Assembly: GCA_963970005.1 (NCBI GenBank)
Contig: CAXAMN010029094.1
Coordinates: forward strand, 467,408 to 531,407
Reading direction: 5' to 3'
Source: Durusdinium trenchii
Taxonomy: Eukaryota > Sar > Dinophyceae > Suessiales > Symbiodiniaceae
DNA length: 64,000 nucleotides
Each line of letters begins with the position of its first letter. Within the stretch, counting starts at the first letter, position 1. A program made the position numbers and the translations under genes. The notes below the pieces were generated by a model. That model searched no databases, was not told the origin of the DNA, and saw only the letters and a list, made by a program, of their open reading frames with translations. Of the stretch, positions 44,040 to 55,179 are shown piece after piece.

Positions 44040-44546
44040 GCCCTTTCACAATGGACAATCTGGTCAGCTTGAAAAAATATATAAACTGGACACCCTTTCA
44101 ATACATCCGTGGGTTCAAATTGAAGCCATTAATTAGCTCAACCAAAACATTGAGTGAACTGTAGTTTTGAAGGTTTCCCCAACGCGGCCTCCCCAAGGTT
44201 CTCATTGGCGTTGGCCCTGCGAAGGTCTAAACGTGCATCCCGCCGAGCCTGGGCAAATCATGCGCTGACGATAAAGTACACGTATACTTCCCCCTTGTAA
44301 CCTATGTTAACTGTTAACCGTTCCCAAAAACAAAAACCTGCACTGACAGAACATACAGGAAAGGAACAGCAGATGCCGGAGATGGCATCAACATGCCTTT
44401 CAGCTCGGACACCTTCTGATTGTGACTTTGAGCGCCTCAGGGAATCACACAACTGTGTGAGTGAGAAACATATTCATACGCACTTCCAAGTTGGACGAAC
44501 TATCACCAAAACAGCTTCTCAAGGGGTTGAAATGAAAAAACAAGAG

Positions 44547-45382
44547 CTATCTCAACCAGGCACTATTCCTGTAGAGATAGCGCAAGGCGCCGATCAAACG
44601 CTTGCATCTGGAGGCTTCGTTGGCAGCCTGTGTTTGTTTGGGTACATCTGGCTTGCAGAGCAACTTCTGGTCGAAGAGGCTGTCCAGATACAACCAGATG
44701 TCAGTCAAGAGCACCCCTCCAGGCACATGGTCAGGAAAATGCTGGACCAGGGGGCGCAGGAATACAAAGTTCTGCGCAATCTCCTGCGTTGATAACTCAC
44801 AGACCACCGACTTGCCCAGTTCTAAACTTTTAACATGTTTCAACATCAAACACAGGGCTTATCCTAGAGACCCCACACATTGGAGAACGAAATCCCAATC
44901 CTTGAAGGAGGGGCGGTGCAAATCCGAAGCAACCTGGACCAGGTCTGCACCAGTAAAGTCGCCACCACGAATGATTTCTTTGGCCCTGTTAGGCATTGCC
45001 CTCAACATGGACCGGGCGACTTCAGCCTTGATGGAGGCAAGACCAGCGACGTGGTGGGTGGACGGTATTTGGAGATTTGGAGGGAAGGGATTCAGCGACA
45101 ACCCACAAAATACAAATATATGTTCAAATCATTGCAGGCGGCCACAAACGCCTCATTCCATGGCACTTTGCCTGGACCTGGGATTGTCAGATAGTGGGTT
45201 GATTTCTTTTGGCAGGTGATGGCAGGACAATTTGATCTTTATGCTGTTTAGACAGGAAGTTTCGCCCACAAGAACAAATTGGCTCCCCCCTTGCCAGCAA
45301 AGCGACGAACAGACTTCCATGTGCTTTGCCTTCTTCCCATCTGATCATCAAACTCCACCATCACACCGGCCGCGCCAGCCAT
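44547..45382 (-). CDS. Further exons upstream, unknown protein
   Basis: Three exon-like pieces in the direction of the downstream gene: an ATG at 45382 starting MAGAAGVMVEFDDQMGRR and running to about 45250; 45101-44859 with SIKAEVARSMLRAMPNRAKE; and 44849-44547 with HVPGGVLLTDIWLYLDSLF. Each is dense in conserved-looking hydrophobic and charged residues and open only on this strand in that form. They may be the 5' exons of the gene at 40449-44039 or a separate gene. No domain is recognised with certainty. Confidence 0.4.
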
Positions 45383-46088
45383 GATACACGGGCCGAAGGT
45401 GTCAAATACAGATCTATAGATCCTGACCTTTGAAACGCCTTTCGATCAAACATGTTTTGGATGAAAGTATAGTGGAGCTTTCAAACTGCGATTACTTCAA
45501 TCCAAACGTTCCTGACCCTTCGAAACACCTGCCTCGATCGAGTCCACACCAAATCGATCCAAATCCCTTCGAGCCCACCCAATCCCTCAAGCTGCCTCTT
45601 CACAGGTCTTGCAGGCTTCGGCTTCGCTGAGGTCCACACCTCGCGGATGGGGCGCCACTTGATGGTTGTAGGGATGTGTCCAGCAGACCAATGAACTGAT
45701 AAAGAAAATTCGAGTGGCACCCCAAGGGCAACCTGCCCATTTAGATGTTGCATACAGACTTGATCACAGTTTCCAGGCATGATTTGTTTGTTACATGGGT
45801 GTTCAAAAGACCTTTTGGCTTGGGTTGCTGCATGCGAAACTCATGAAGACAAGAGGTCCCTCACTTGACCGCTGAAAACTGTGAAGGAGGGGCCACCAAT
45901 GCAGTCTACGTCCCATCACTTGGAACTTGAAAGCTGCTGTGATCAGTCTCACTCAGAACGCTCGGAACTCTTGGCTTCCCAACGGCAGGCCGACCACCAT
46001 CAGGCCATCCCCATGACTTTCAGAGTCCCCCTGAAAGTAAAACCCTGACAGAACGCGCAGCGATACAATTTGACTGGTTGCATTTTAA
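45383..46088. other. Spacer in the right part of the TIR element
   Basis: A minus-strand frame at 45780-45481 (CDQVCMQHLNGQVALG) might be an exon but has no partner. Otherwise nothing seen. Confidence 0.35.
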
Positions 46089-46285
46089 ATCTGGGGTATG
46101 TTCTGGGGTATACTTGCTTCGCCCGATGTAAACGTGTAAAGTGTAAAGACTAGAAAACCACTGGTTCAATCTGAGTTCACTGTATCTGGGGTATGTTCTG
46201 GGGTACTCGCTTCGCCCGATGTAAACGTGTAAAGTGTAAAGGCTAGAAAGCCACTGGTTCCTGTTTCACAATCTGAGTTCACTGT
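46089..46285. repeat. Tandem duplication of about 95-102 bp
   Basis: Unit 1 is 46089-46183 and unit 2 is 46184-46285; both start ATCTGGGGTATGTTCTGGGG and share CGCCCGATGTAAACGTGTAA. The second has a small insertion near its end. Confidence 0.85.
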
Positions 46286-46620
46286 TATCTAATCGCCGCG
46301 TCCTTGCAGATGTGGAAAATATGCCGGTGAGCGGCGGACGGGCTAGCTCAGCACTGCCATCCATGTGCAAAACACTCTCACAGCTTGACACCGGAAGTGA
46401 GGGTCTGTCGAAAAAATCGCAAACACAATTTGTTTGCGAAGTGCCCACACTGTCTTGCCTGAAGGGCCGGGAGGGCCCAAAGAATACACATATTCAATTC
46501 ACTGCTTTAAACACAAACATTCCAGGTTGTTACGGCGTGTGTTCCACATGTAGGTGGGCACGTGTGTGTGTGTGTCTGTGTTCACATGTTTTTGCGTGGG
46601 ACAACCAATTTTTCTTTTCT

Positions 46621-46890
46621 TTTGGGATGAGGCGCAGTGCAACCTGCAATGCCAACATGGTGACTGGGCGGGTGGGCTGCCAAAGCATCGAAACCACCCG
46701 CGGCATCACTTTTTCATTTGGGATGGGGCGCTGTGCAATCAGCCATGCCAACATGGTGACTGGGCGGGCGGGCTGCCACAATCTACCAAAGCATCGAACC
46801 ATCCACGGCATCTTTTTTCATTTGGGATGAGGCGCTGTGCAATCAGCGGTACCAACACGGTGACTGGGCGGGTGGGCAGGCAAAGCGTCA
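46621..46890. repeat. Subterminal tandem repeat, about three units of 96-104 bp
   Basis: Units start with TTTGGGATGAGGCGC at 46621, 46717 (one mismatch) and 46821. Each contains CCAACAYGGTGACTGGGCGG. The third is shortened. It lies within 500 bp of the right terminus and may include transposase-binding repeats. Confidence 0.85.
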
Positions 46891-47005
46891 CATGTACTTC
46901 TTGCTTGGCAACTTTTTTTGGGAAGCTCAGGTGAGGCCATGGTAGCTGAGCTATAGGTCATGGCTGGCTACCATGTTGCATGAGCAGGTACAAACAAAAA
47001 TGCTC

Positions 47006-48256
47006 CTACGGAAGCATCAACAACATACGGAAGCATAACGCTGTTTGTATAGATAACGATGTCCAAAGGACACCTTTGGATCCTCTCGGCAAGCCCTTCA
47101 ATAATTGATCTCCTATTGTCGCAAGCGTTTGGGCTTCTCTGCACATCGGCCCCGACATCTTGCGGAAGAGCGTTTGTCTGAAGTATCTGAGATATGTCGC
47201 GCTCCACTGACCTTCTCGATGTCGATCTTGGCCGAGCTCCTGCACCAAAAGGTCCTGCATCTGGTCGATTGCTTGGGCACTGAGGACGCCGGGGTATTGA
47301 AGAGCGATCGCTCGGATTCTCTGAGGTTCGCCGAAAACCTGATCTCCCTTCAACCCCAGCTCCCTTCCGTCGTCCGACGATGCCGACTTGCTCTCGTCCT
47401 TCTGGTGGTGAGACCGCCGGGCCAAACGCTGTGCTTGACGGCGTTGCTTTCTTCGTGTCTTGATGTTGGGGTCCAATCCTGACCCTCGGAAGAGCTCCTC
47501 TTGTGACACTGCCTTGAACTCGACCGTGGACGAGCTGCTTGTCGTGCTGGATGAGCTCACAGGGCTTTTCCCCGCGTCTGCCTTTCTCTTCCTTTCTTTC
47601 TCCTTCTTCGAACCTTCGCTTCGGGACCTTGATGACCGCCCCCGCTTGCGCTTTTTCTTTTTCTTTTTCTTTGATTTCTTTTTCTCCTTCTCGGCCTTCT
47701 CCTTCTTCTCCTTCTCCTCGATCTCGGCGACGGCTGCAACTGCTCCAGGGCTTGGTCCCCCGATGCCATCCATCCTTGACCTCAAGCCTGCTAGCTCGTC
47801 CTCTGCTTTGGGCCTCCCTTCTAGCAGAACGTCGCGCCAAGGGACTCCGACTAGCTCCTCTAAGGACTTGATGCTGCGGAGATCGTTGCAGTGTAGGAGA
47901 CCTGGCCCTTCCGACTCCCTCGAACACCCTTCGGGGCAAAGGTGCACGCGAGCAGGGACTGATGCCCCGGTGGCCCACGTCAACAGGGGTTCGTGATCTG
48001 TGCCATGAAGTCGAATAGCCAGGTGCCGTCCTGCCGCGTCCCTCGAGTCTTCGAGGATGCGTCCCGTGAACCGGCAGGCTGCTCCGTAGTAATGGGCCCC
48101 CTCGGCAATCACCAAATCGCCGACACTCGGATCCCATGCCAGGGCTCCCTCCCCCGCTGCTCCGACATCTTCGTGATGGGCTGCAGGTCGAAGAACACCT
48201 CTCCTCCTTCGGTCGGGCCTTGCGGCCGCTGCTGGCCTCCTCACTTTCGGCGCCAT
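47006..48256 (-). pseudogene. DIRS-like element ORF2, N-terminal part, interrupted by the TIR element
   Basis: 416 codons as read, of which 389 (48256-47090) are original and the last 27 run into the inserted element. The N-terminus is Arg/Pro-rich (MAPKVRRPAAAARP). Next is a globular segment of about 40-130 with Trp/Gly-rich strands, then a Lys/Arg/Ser-rich tract (about 175-225) and a Ser/Thr run. The last native codons read DQLLKGL. The missing C-terminal part lies at 32648-32938: joining Leu (47092-47090) to Val (32938-32936), with one CA of the target duplication removed, keeps the frame. Likely a Gag or nucleoprotein; no catalytic motif is visible. Confidence 0.75.
47058..47089. repeat. 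Right terminal inverted repeat
   Basis: Ends CTTTGGATCCTCTCGG, the complement of the left end. It also contains an 8-bp hairpin, TCCAAAGG-ACA-CCTTTGGA. Followed by the target duplication CA. Confidence 0.85.
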
Positions 48257-49098
48257 TTCCCTTTTCCTTTCCCCTTTGGACGTCGTCCGTAGTCGCTATA
48301 ACCCAGGGCCTGCCCCCGAATGATATGCTTGATCCCTTTCCACTTCTTCGCCGGTTGAGATCCTCCTCCACGGTAACCGGGCGGTGACCTTGACGGAGTA
48401 CGGGGTCTCCTCGGCAATGGCTTCCTCGCTGAGGGTTTTGGCGGGACCTGTCGAAGTCCTGCAGCCTTTGGATCTCTGGCGACCTCGGTGTCCGGGCTAA
48501 CTTCGTCGTCGTGAGGGGTGTCCTCAACCTCCTCGTCCTTCACTTCAGCTTCTGCTTCCACTTCAGCCTCGGCTTCCTCCTCCTCAATTTCAGCTTCCGC
48601 TGCAACCGGCTCCTCCGGCTCCGGAGTAGGTTCCTTCTTTACCTTCTTCTTCTCCCTTCGTCGGCTTCGGCTGCGAGACCTTGTCTTGTCCTCACGCCTG
48701 CGCCTCCTCTGCTTGCCAGGGTTCTCTGATGCCCCGCCACTCTCAACTTGCTTTGCCCCTTTGCTCGGTGCCGCTGAGGATGCTTTTGGGTCCTGCTTTC
48801 CAGGGTGAACCCCCGCGCTCAACTTTGGTGACAGTGCTGTCTTGTCCACCTTGCGCACCTCCACCAAATAGCCCTCAATGTCCACCAGGCCTGACGTGCG
48901 GTCGGCCTCGAAAGTTTCGGTGTCCGCCTCAAGGGTGTGGAGCACCTTGGCCAGGAAATGGGTCAGTTCCTCAGCCTTTGCCGGTGGATACCGAGTTTCG
49001 GCCACTCGGTGAATGCGATCGACCAAGTAACAGGCGTTACACCGGCCCGAGGTACCCACCGACAGCCTCAGCCTGCTATGGCAACCGAGGCAGGGCAT
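47090..49098 (-). mobile_element. DIRS-like retroelement, 5' part
   Basis: Carries ORF1 and the first 389 codons of ORF2, both open. It stops exactly where the nested TIR element begins (47089) and continues at 32938. The true 5' end beyond the ORF1 start was not identified; the sequence past about 49130 looks unrelated. Confidence 0.8.
48241..49098 (-). CDS. DIRS-like element ORF1: zinc-ribbon, Arg/Ser-rich Gag-like protein
   Basis: 285 residues. The N-terminus has four cysteines in zinc-ribbon spacing (C3, C6, C20, C23). A basic Arg/Ser stretch follows at about 130-157 (RSRSRSRRR), then a Glu-rich acidic segment (about 158-205), and a basic Gly/Lys tail ending GKGKGKWRRK. The mix of zinc ligands and RS/basic tracts suggests nucleic-acid binding in a Gag-like role. 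Its stop overlaps the ORF2 start by 16 bases, as expected for adjacent ORFs of one element. The frame is intact. I recognise similar first ORFs from dinoflagellate retroelements, but no named domain can be assigned. Confidence 0.7.
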   Translation of the reverse strand: MPCLGCHSRLRLSVGTSGRCNACYLVDRIHRVAETRYPPAKAEELTHFLAKVLHTLEADTETFEADRTSGLVDIEGYLVEVRKVDKTALSPKLSAGVHPGKQDPKASSAAPSKGAKQVESGGASENPGKQRRRRREDKTRSRSRSRRREKKKVKKEPTPEPEEPVAAEAEIEEEEAEAEVEAEAEVKDEEVEDTPHDDEVSPDTEVARDPKAAGLRQVPPKPSARKPLPRRPRTPSRSPPGYRGGGSQPAKKWKGIKHIIRGQALGYSDYGRRPKGKGKGKWRRK

Positions 49099-49208
49099 GA
49101 AAACCTAGAGCCAAACACTACGGAACCATCAAAGGTTGAGACTAGTCTTTATCCCCGGGGGCGGGGCACCATATATCCCAGTCACTCCATGTATGGTATT
49201 ATATGTCT
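49099..49208. other. Right flank of the DIRS-like element
   Basis: Possible 5' untranslated region of the element. No terminal repeat matching the 27.7-kb end was found. Confidence 0.35.
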
Positions 49209-49278
49209 ACATTGACCCCTTTTCAACCACCCCAACTGATCGGCAGTCCTATGGCAGTCCCATGGAGTGTCTGGGTAT
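49209..49278 (+). repeat. Dispersed short repeat, copy 4
   Basis: ACATTGACCCCTTTTCAACC, then CAGTCCCATGGAGTGTCTGGG; same order as copies 1-3. Copy 1 also has ACATTGACCCCTGAAATCAA, extending the shared core. Confidence 0.6.
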
Positions 49279-50215
49279 GTCAACAGTACCCATGCGCATT
49301 TCAAAGGAGTTCAAAATGCACTTCAAACAACGTTGACCCATATTATGGGAAGACCGGGTGAGCCTGTCTTGTAGGGGCCCCAGGGCCGCTGCTCAAGTAA
49401 GGCCTTGCTCAACAAACACACGACGGGCGCTGGTCCTCGGTGACCAGGAAGCTGTGCTCAAACTGTGCGGAGCGCCGGCCATCCCGGGTACAAGCCGTCC
49501 ATCCATCCGGCCACACCCTGGGAGTACAAGCTCGGGCTGGCCAGATATGTTGGACAGGTGCGTAGTTTGAGCTGTTGGATGGGGTTGGACGTGGCTACAG
49601 AGGCCGCCTTGAACTTAGGGAGGCTGGAAAAAAAACATGCAGGAGATGGTTGTGCCTTTTAATTGGGGCATCAATGCTTCTCGAAAGTACCCCCGAACAA
49701 TTGAGCGAGTGCAATAGACCATTGGAGATACTGGAGTTCCCAGCCATCCAAACTTGCCGTCCTGGAGTCCTGGAGTAGATAGAATATGAACCCATCCAAA
49801 AACATGCCCGATGTCTTATTGTTTTGATTTTTCCCACATTCTATCCACTCCAGGATGACTATAATCCAGTATTGGATGGACACCATTTTCGAGATTGACA
49901 AATGGTCAACTATAGGTTAAAGTACTTGAACTTGGATGGACCTGGTTACCAAGTCCTTTCGACTTGTCGCTCACAACTTCAGGAAAAGAACATGCTGTTA
50001 AACTGCATGTAAACAGCATTATCAGGGAGTGCTTCAAGCATGTGCTAAAAAGATCTAAAAAGTACCTGTCTGAACATCGGAGAGGCATCTTGAGGTCGAT
50101 CACGGCCAATCAACCTTCCTAAGTTCTCTGCTGCTTGGAATGGCTCTGTAGTCCTTGGAGCATAAGGGTGTGATACTGGGTGTGATAATATACTTCACTA
50201 AAATATGATTATGCA
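49279..50215. other. Non-coding stretch
   Basis: No supported gene; only short ORFs without motifs. Confidence 0.45.
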
Positions 50216-50300
50216 TACCAGCACCCTCCAACAGGTCACCACCTGGTACTTTTAAGTCTCCATCTGCCACCAGAGAAGACCTGTAGAGTGGGGTACTGGT
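50216..50300. mobile_element. MITE, TACCAG family
   Basis: TACCAGCACCCTCCAACAGGTC at the left; the right end read in reverse is ACCAGTACCCCACTCTACAGG. The right TA is not preserved. An AT repeat follows directly (50301-50316). Confidence 0.65.
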
Positions 50301-50316
50301 CTATATATATATATAT

Positions 50317-53300
50317 AGTAAAAATATATTGCAGGTTGTGCAGTTTATGTATTTTATGCACGTCGGGCAAACAAAACATATTTAATCACACAATAAGTTT
50401 CATGTTCCAGTCACCTCACGGTGGATCCAGAACCCATGACCACAACGACTCTCTCGATTCCCAAAACCACCTCTCTTTGCAGGTGCCCAAGTTGAGCATC
50501 GGCTCCACGGTGAAGACCTCCACGCACCAATCCGAGGTGAGCGGGAGCCCAATGACGAGCAAGAACAAGGAATAGCCCGGGTGACTCCAAATTCAGAGCA
50601 AAAAACGGGCAGGGAGTCCAAGTTAACTTGGTTTGACTTCATGAATCAGAAGGTCAAAAGGCAAAGAAAAGTCTGGCACAATCCCGAGGAACAAGTCTGG
50701 ACACCTACCCCATGCCCGATCTGATCCGCCACCCAAGCAAACAAGCCGCGCTTGTTTTCCCCTGTGGTTCCGGACATGGCCAGGCTTCATGACGCCAACG
50801 GCCTTGTTCTTCTTGAAGTGAGGAATCTCAGGGTTGCGCGACTTGGTGCAAGTTGCGAGCGCAACTGATCTCTTTCACCATTGGGCGCGAAGTTCAAGGA
50901 CGGTGAACAAGCGTGCGATGGGTGATGATGGGTGTGTTTCAACAATCCTGAAACAATATGTGCGTGCTTGCAGCATGCACATCTCCCGATCAAAACCCCA
51001 TAGATGATAGATGATAGATAGAAATCTTGCAACAGTACTTGGGGTGCAGGAGTAGTGTTAAGGTGCATGCCAATACTAAACTACCAATCGCGCGGGGTGA
51101 TGGTCTGCTCTCCCACTTTTGGTCCTGCACTGCATCAACGCAATTCACCATGCCACCAGGAGTTCCATAGCGGGCATGTGAGTGCCATCCAGTGAGTGGA
51201 TGTGACAGGGGCACCCCCTATTTATCCTCCCAAGGAACTGCACATGGAACTGCTGGCATGTGAGACTTTGAAGAAAACGCTTCCACGACATACCCACGGC
51301 TAGGAGCCCTGCAACTCAGTCATCTCACTTTGCTCTATCAACAAACACGGTTCGGATCGATCGATGACGTTGCAAGACGACCCGTGTGCCGCACTTCATT
51401 CTTTTAGAGTCACCCCCTAGATACAAAGACTCTCGCGGAACTAATTTATATATCATGATTTGTCCATCATCTACTGTAATTATATACCTCACTTCGTCCG
51501 TGATGATTGAAGCGCATTGAGGCACTGAAACAAAAGAACAACTCCCTATTTCTTCAAAGTGACCCTTTCATGCCCAGTTTTTGAGGTCACTTCGACCTCA
51601 AAAAGGTCACGGGAGTTCGGTCACTGGATGGGACTCCAGGTAGCCAGTCCTGCAATCCTTTCTTTGGCCCAGACATCCGGAGGGCCATGAAAGAGTCGGC
51701 CCACACCATGTCCACAAAAGGCGGTCCTAAGGTGAGCCAACGAGCCGTCGTGCTACCGAGGCGGTCCTGAGGACGGTCCAACACTTCGAAGGTTCCTTTC
51801 CAAGCTATGGCAACTGTCAAAACAAGGGCACCCTGGGCCAGACCCCCCCGGATCAAATGAACAGATTCCTCTAGGTTCGGGATATAAATCTTCCATGGTT
51901 TGGTGGGGCAGGTGCCATGACCCATCATATGGCTTGCTTGAGATCCCTTGCATGGACACAGTTGCTTCGGGACGGTGGAGTTCAATCCAGAACTGTTTCT
52001 GGTTCGGACGGCACGTAACTAGACGTCAGATACCCCTCCAACTATCGCCGAGTCACCATAAATCTCACTCAAAGTCTCAAATACAGCAAAACCAGCATTC
52101 AATTGTGCATTCACAAAAGACACTCGGCTATTATTCCAGGATGTTCCGGGGTATCATGGCTAGCAACGTACTAAAACATGAACACATGACTGGCTATCAT
52201 CCCAGCTTGCGAATCACCTCTGACTCACCATGACGTAGCATGGCTCAACGGTGTTGATCGCCGTTCATCTGGGAGGGCCAATCGGTTGCTGGGCACCCCG
52301 TACACCACAGAACAGCCATGTTCAGCCGCCTGGAGGAGGGGCGGCTATGTAGGTGCTTTGTCGCTTTGAGAACTATGGCCTTGGGGGTTGCTGGACACAA
52401 GATTTAAATAGAGACAAACACTTTTTGACATGGAACACTACAAACAACAAAAGAAATACGTGATCGAACAAATCAAGACCATGAACTCTCAAATGCATTC
52501 GATCAAACAAAACAACACAAACGAGGACCCTCCAACTAACTAAGGTCGACAGGGACACTAACAGCTGCGATATGCCGCGATAGTTCGGCAAGAACAAAGT
52601 CTGTCGGAGGTTGCAGGTTGACTACTTTCAATACCCCTGTGCAGGTTGCAGGTTGACTACTACTACAGATTCTGACTTGATGGCCGGACCCGAGTGCAAA
52701 CATGTCCTTTACTTCGAGGCGAAAGTCCGAAGCGGACGTGGCATAGGGCTTGCTGGACTGAAGAAAACGCGTCGTGTCAGACGCGTGCTTCGGCCATCGG
52801 CATGTGAATGACATGAGGCAAAATGCGACAAATCACGGGAGGCTTGGAGTTGGAAGCGGCAAAGAACTATTAGTGACAACAAACAGGGGTCTGGGGCCTC
52901 AAATCCCTGGGTTGTGAGGGACCAAGGGCTGTTTGGAGCGTCTGGGATACTCACCTCATCTCACCTCCAAAGATTCAATGACTTCGAGTGGCGCCTCTTC
53001 CTACGACTTCAAACAGCATCGTTAGTCGGTGGCTGTGTAGACCCACCTCCTTCTCGATGGCTCCGCCCAGCTGTCGGTACAAGGTGCCTCAGGTCGCTGT
53101 GGCAGTGGATGCTGATGGATGCCGATGCTGTCGATGGGACTGCCGCGGTTGGGGGTTGTGGATGGCATGGATGAAGATCCGAAGAAAGCAGGAACGAAAT
53201 GGAAGTCCTCTACAAGCCAAGATGATTTCCCAGGATTATTGTATAACACTCTTTGTGTGATGTCTTCGTGGTGTTCGTGGACTGCCTGGCGCTCAAGTGA

Positions 53301-54700
53301 GCAGGTGAGACAACAAAAGGGGAGACTAGGAACTGCCAGACTGGTGGGCTTGGATGGGGAAACATGATGCTAAAGCACCCATGTAGATTTAGTGGCACTC
53401 CAGGGCAACTTTTCATACACAGCTTCTTTTTAGCACGGATGATAGGCTGTCATGTCTGGATGGGGTGCATGGGTTGGATGGAGACACTTCTGTGCCCCAA
53501 ACAGGGAACGTCACCAAGGTGCGAGGCAAAGCAACAAATCCAGCAGCGGGAGCCTGCTTCCCTTACTAGACTAGACAGGTTTGAGACCCAACACCAAACA
53601 GCTGACAGCTGGAAAAGGTAGCCTGGTGAAGGCGGTAGAGAATGTCTCGTCATTTCCTCCAATATATTCAGGTGCAAATCACTTCAGTGTGAGGAACACA
53701 CATTGAAGCAAATAGAACATGGGGAATCGGGAATTTTTGTCAGACATGAGGCCATGTTCCACATCTATCGTAACAGCAGGCAAACTACCCAACGCCCAAG
53801 TGAAGGATGGAGATCCTCATCTCTCAATGTCTGAGAGAACTCGTCCCAAGGAGATGTTCCAAACTGATTGCCCAAAGAGATGTCCTTCTCCATGGTTCCG
53901 GAATCCCTTTCTCTCCACATGGCGAAACCGAAAACAGCAAAACCACCCTGAATTGGAACAACTGCTCCGTCCACCTTTTCTCCTCCACGCGCGCATATCC
54001 GTCAAATCGTGTCGAGTTGAACGGTGTTGAAGCCTTCTCACATGTCCCTCCCCTAATCTGTGCCTTTACCAGGTTCCCAACCGTGCTTCGAGGGCTTACT
54101 GTAACCCCTATGGGAGGCTTCCTGTACTTTAATTCAACTCCACGATTTTCCACAGCCCATCATCCAAGTAGTGGATCTTGTCGATGCAAATCCCTGGCAG
54201 AAAAGCGCGCGTGCGAATGAGGGGCTTTCGGGTTCAGTCGAGGGACAAAAAACAAAAAGAAAGATCGAAAAGATGGATTCCACATGGACCGAAGTGATTT
54301 AACACATGATGCAACATGACACAACATACTGTAGATCATATTAGCCTGGTGGTACTCTTGACGAACACATCCTGCACGACCAACACACACACACACACGT
54401 AAATGCTGAGTGGTTCATTCTGTCACGTCGTGCAGGATTGCTTCCGCTTACAGTGTCAGAGTTGGCTTAATATTCATTTGCTTTTCGGGTCTTGGCAGTG
54501 AGGCTCTTGATCACACCGCAGAAGGGTCTTTACTCAACCAACATTGCCATCCATCGCCCCCTGAACAGAAGCGCAGGTTTGAGAATGTCCGAAGACCAAC
54601 CCATGTTGGGTCTGCTTTTTTTGTCCAATCACGCGAAAGTTGGTGTTCCCCAGGTGTTGGTTTGAGCGGTGGCAGGTTGGTTCCCATCGCAAAACGGCTC
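50317..54700. other. Non-coding with weak exon-like patches
   Basis: A TCTATCATC-type repeat (GATAGATGATAGATAG, about 51002-51020) and a doubled TGCAGGTTGACTACT (about 52612 and 52648). GC-richer patches at 52710-52800 and 52990-53170 have conflicting frames. No gene is called. Confidence 0.4.
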
Positions 54701-54764
54701 GCCCAAACACTCCATGGGACTGGACTATTTGCCGATCAGGCCAGGGGTGGTTGATTTCAGGGTT
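54701..54764 (-). repeat. Dispersed short repeat, copy 5, inverted
   Basis: Reverse strand reads TGAAATCAACCACCCCTGGC and then CAGTCCCATGGAGTGTTTGGG, the closest match to the copy 1 plus copy 4 consensus. A weaker inverted relative lies near 56075-56125. Confidence 0.65.
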
Positions 54765-55179
54765 AAGTCCCATGCAGCGTCTGCAATGGTACTTGAGTCC
54801 TTGAGGATGTTTGTTTGATTCGGGACAAACCTGGACAACTTGCAACTGCCCCAAATTAGGTCATGAACTGGGCAAAAATTCACAGAGTGTTACGTCCCTT
54901 TAAACCTGGATCGACTGAACTGTTCAGGGTTGTCACTGACCTGGTCCGGAGCAGCTCCTGGGACAGGACTTGCGGCCTTTTATCAGCAAGACATTTAATA
55001 CCTAGTGGGTCTTCCGGGTCCTGTACGACTCTCGCACTTCGTCAACCTGACCGTATTTGAACTCTGTTTGGAGGTGTGAAAGCGGAAGCTGCTGGGTGAG
55101 TTACAGAGGAGGTTAATCCCAACATGTCATTCTGTTTGGCCCCCCAAACCAGGAGGAACGGAACCTGTGGACCACTTGA

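Larger units (their letters stand above)
32941..47089. mobile_element. 14.1-kb TIR element nested in the DIRS-like element
   Basis: 14,149 bp bounded by inverted 32-bp ends matching at 26 of 32 positions (the outer 16 perfectly), and flanked by CA at 32939-32940 and 47090-47091. The flanks are two halves of one retroelement ORF, and removal with one CA restores that ORF. Cargo, all on the minus strand: a spliced gene with methyltransferase-like signature (about 40.4-45.4 kb), a Lys/Glu-rich 656-residue ORF, and a spliced transposase-like gene. Tandem repeats lie inside the right end. A 2-bp target duplication is seen in parts of the CMC superfamily, but the ends do not read CACTA, so the superfamily is open. 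Confidence 0.85.

Noticed and set aside
46968..48527. 519-codon minus ORF overlapping ORF1 and ORF2 of the DIRS-like element
   Set aside because: It is Arg/Ser/Gly-rich out-of-frame readthrough of the two GC-rich ORFs; the overlapping frames carry the family-like sequence.
27774..49098. Two independent retroelement fragments
   Set aside because: Same strand, correct order, exact frame continuity and a 2-bp duplication at the junction make a single interrupted element far more likely.
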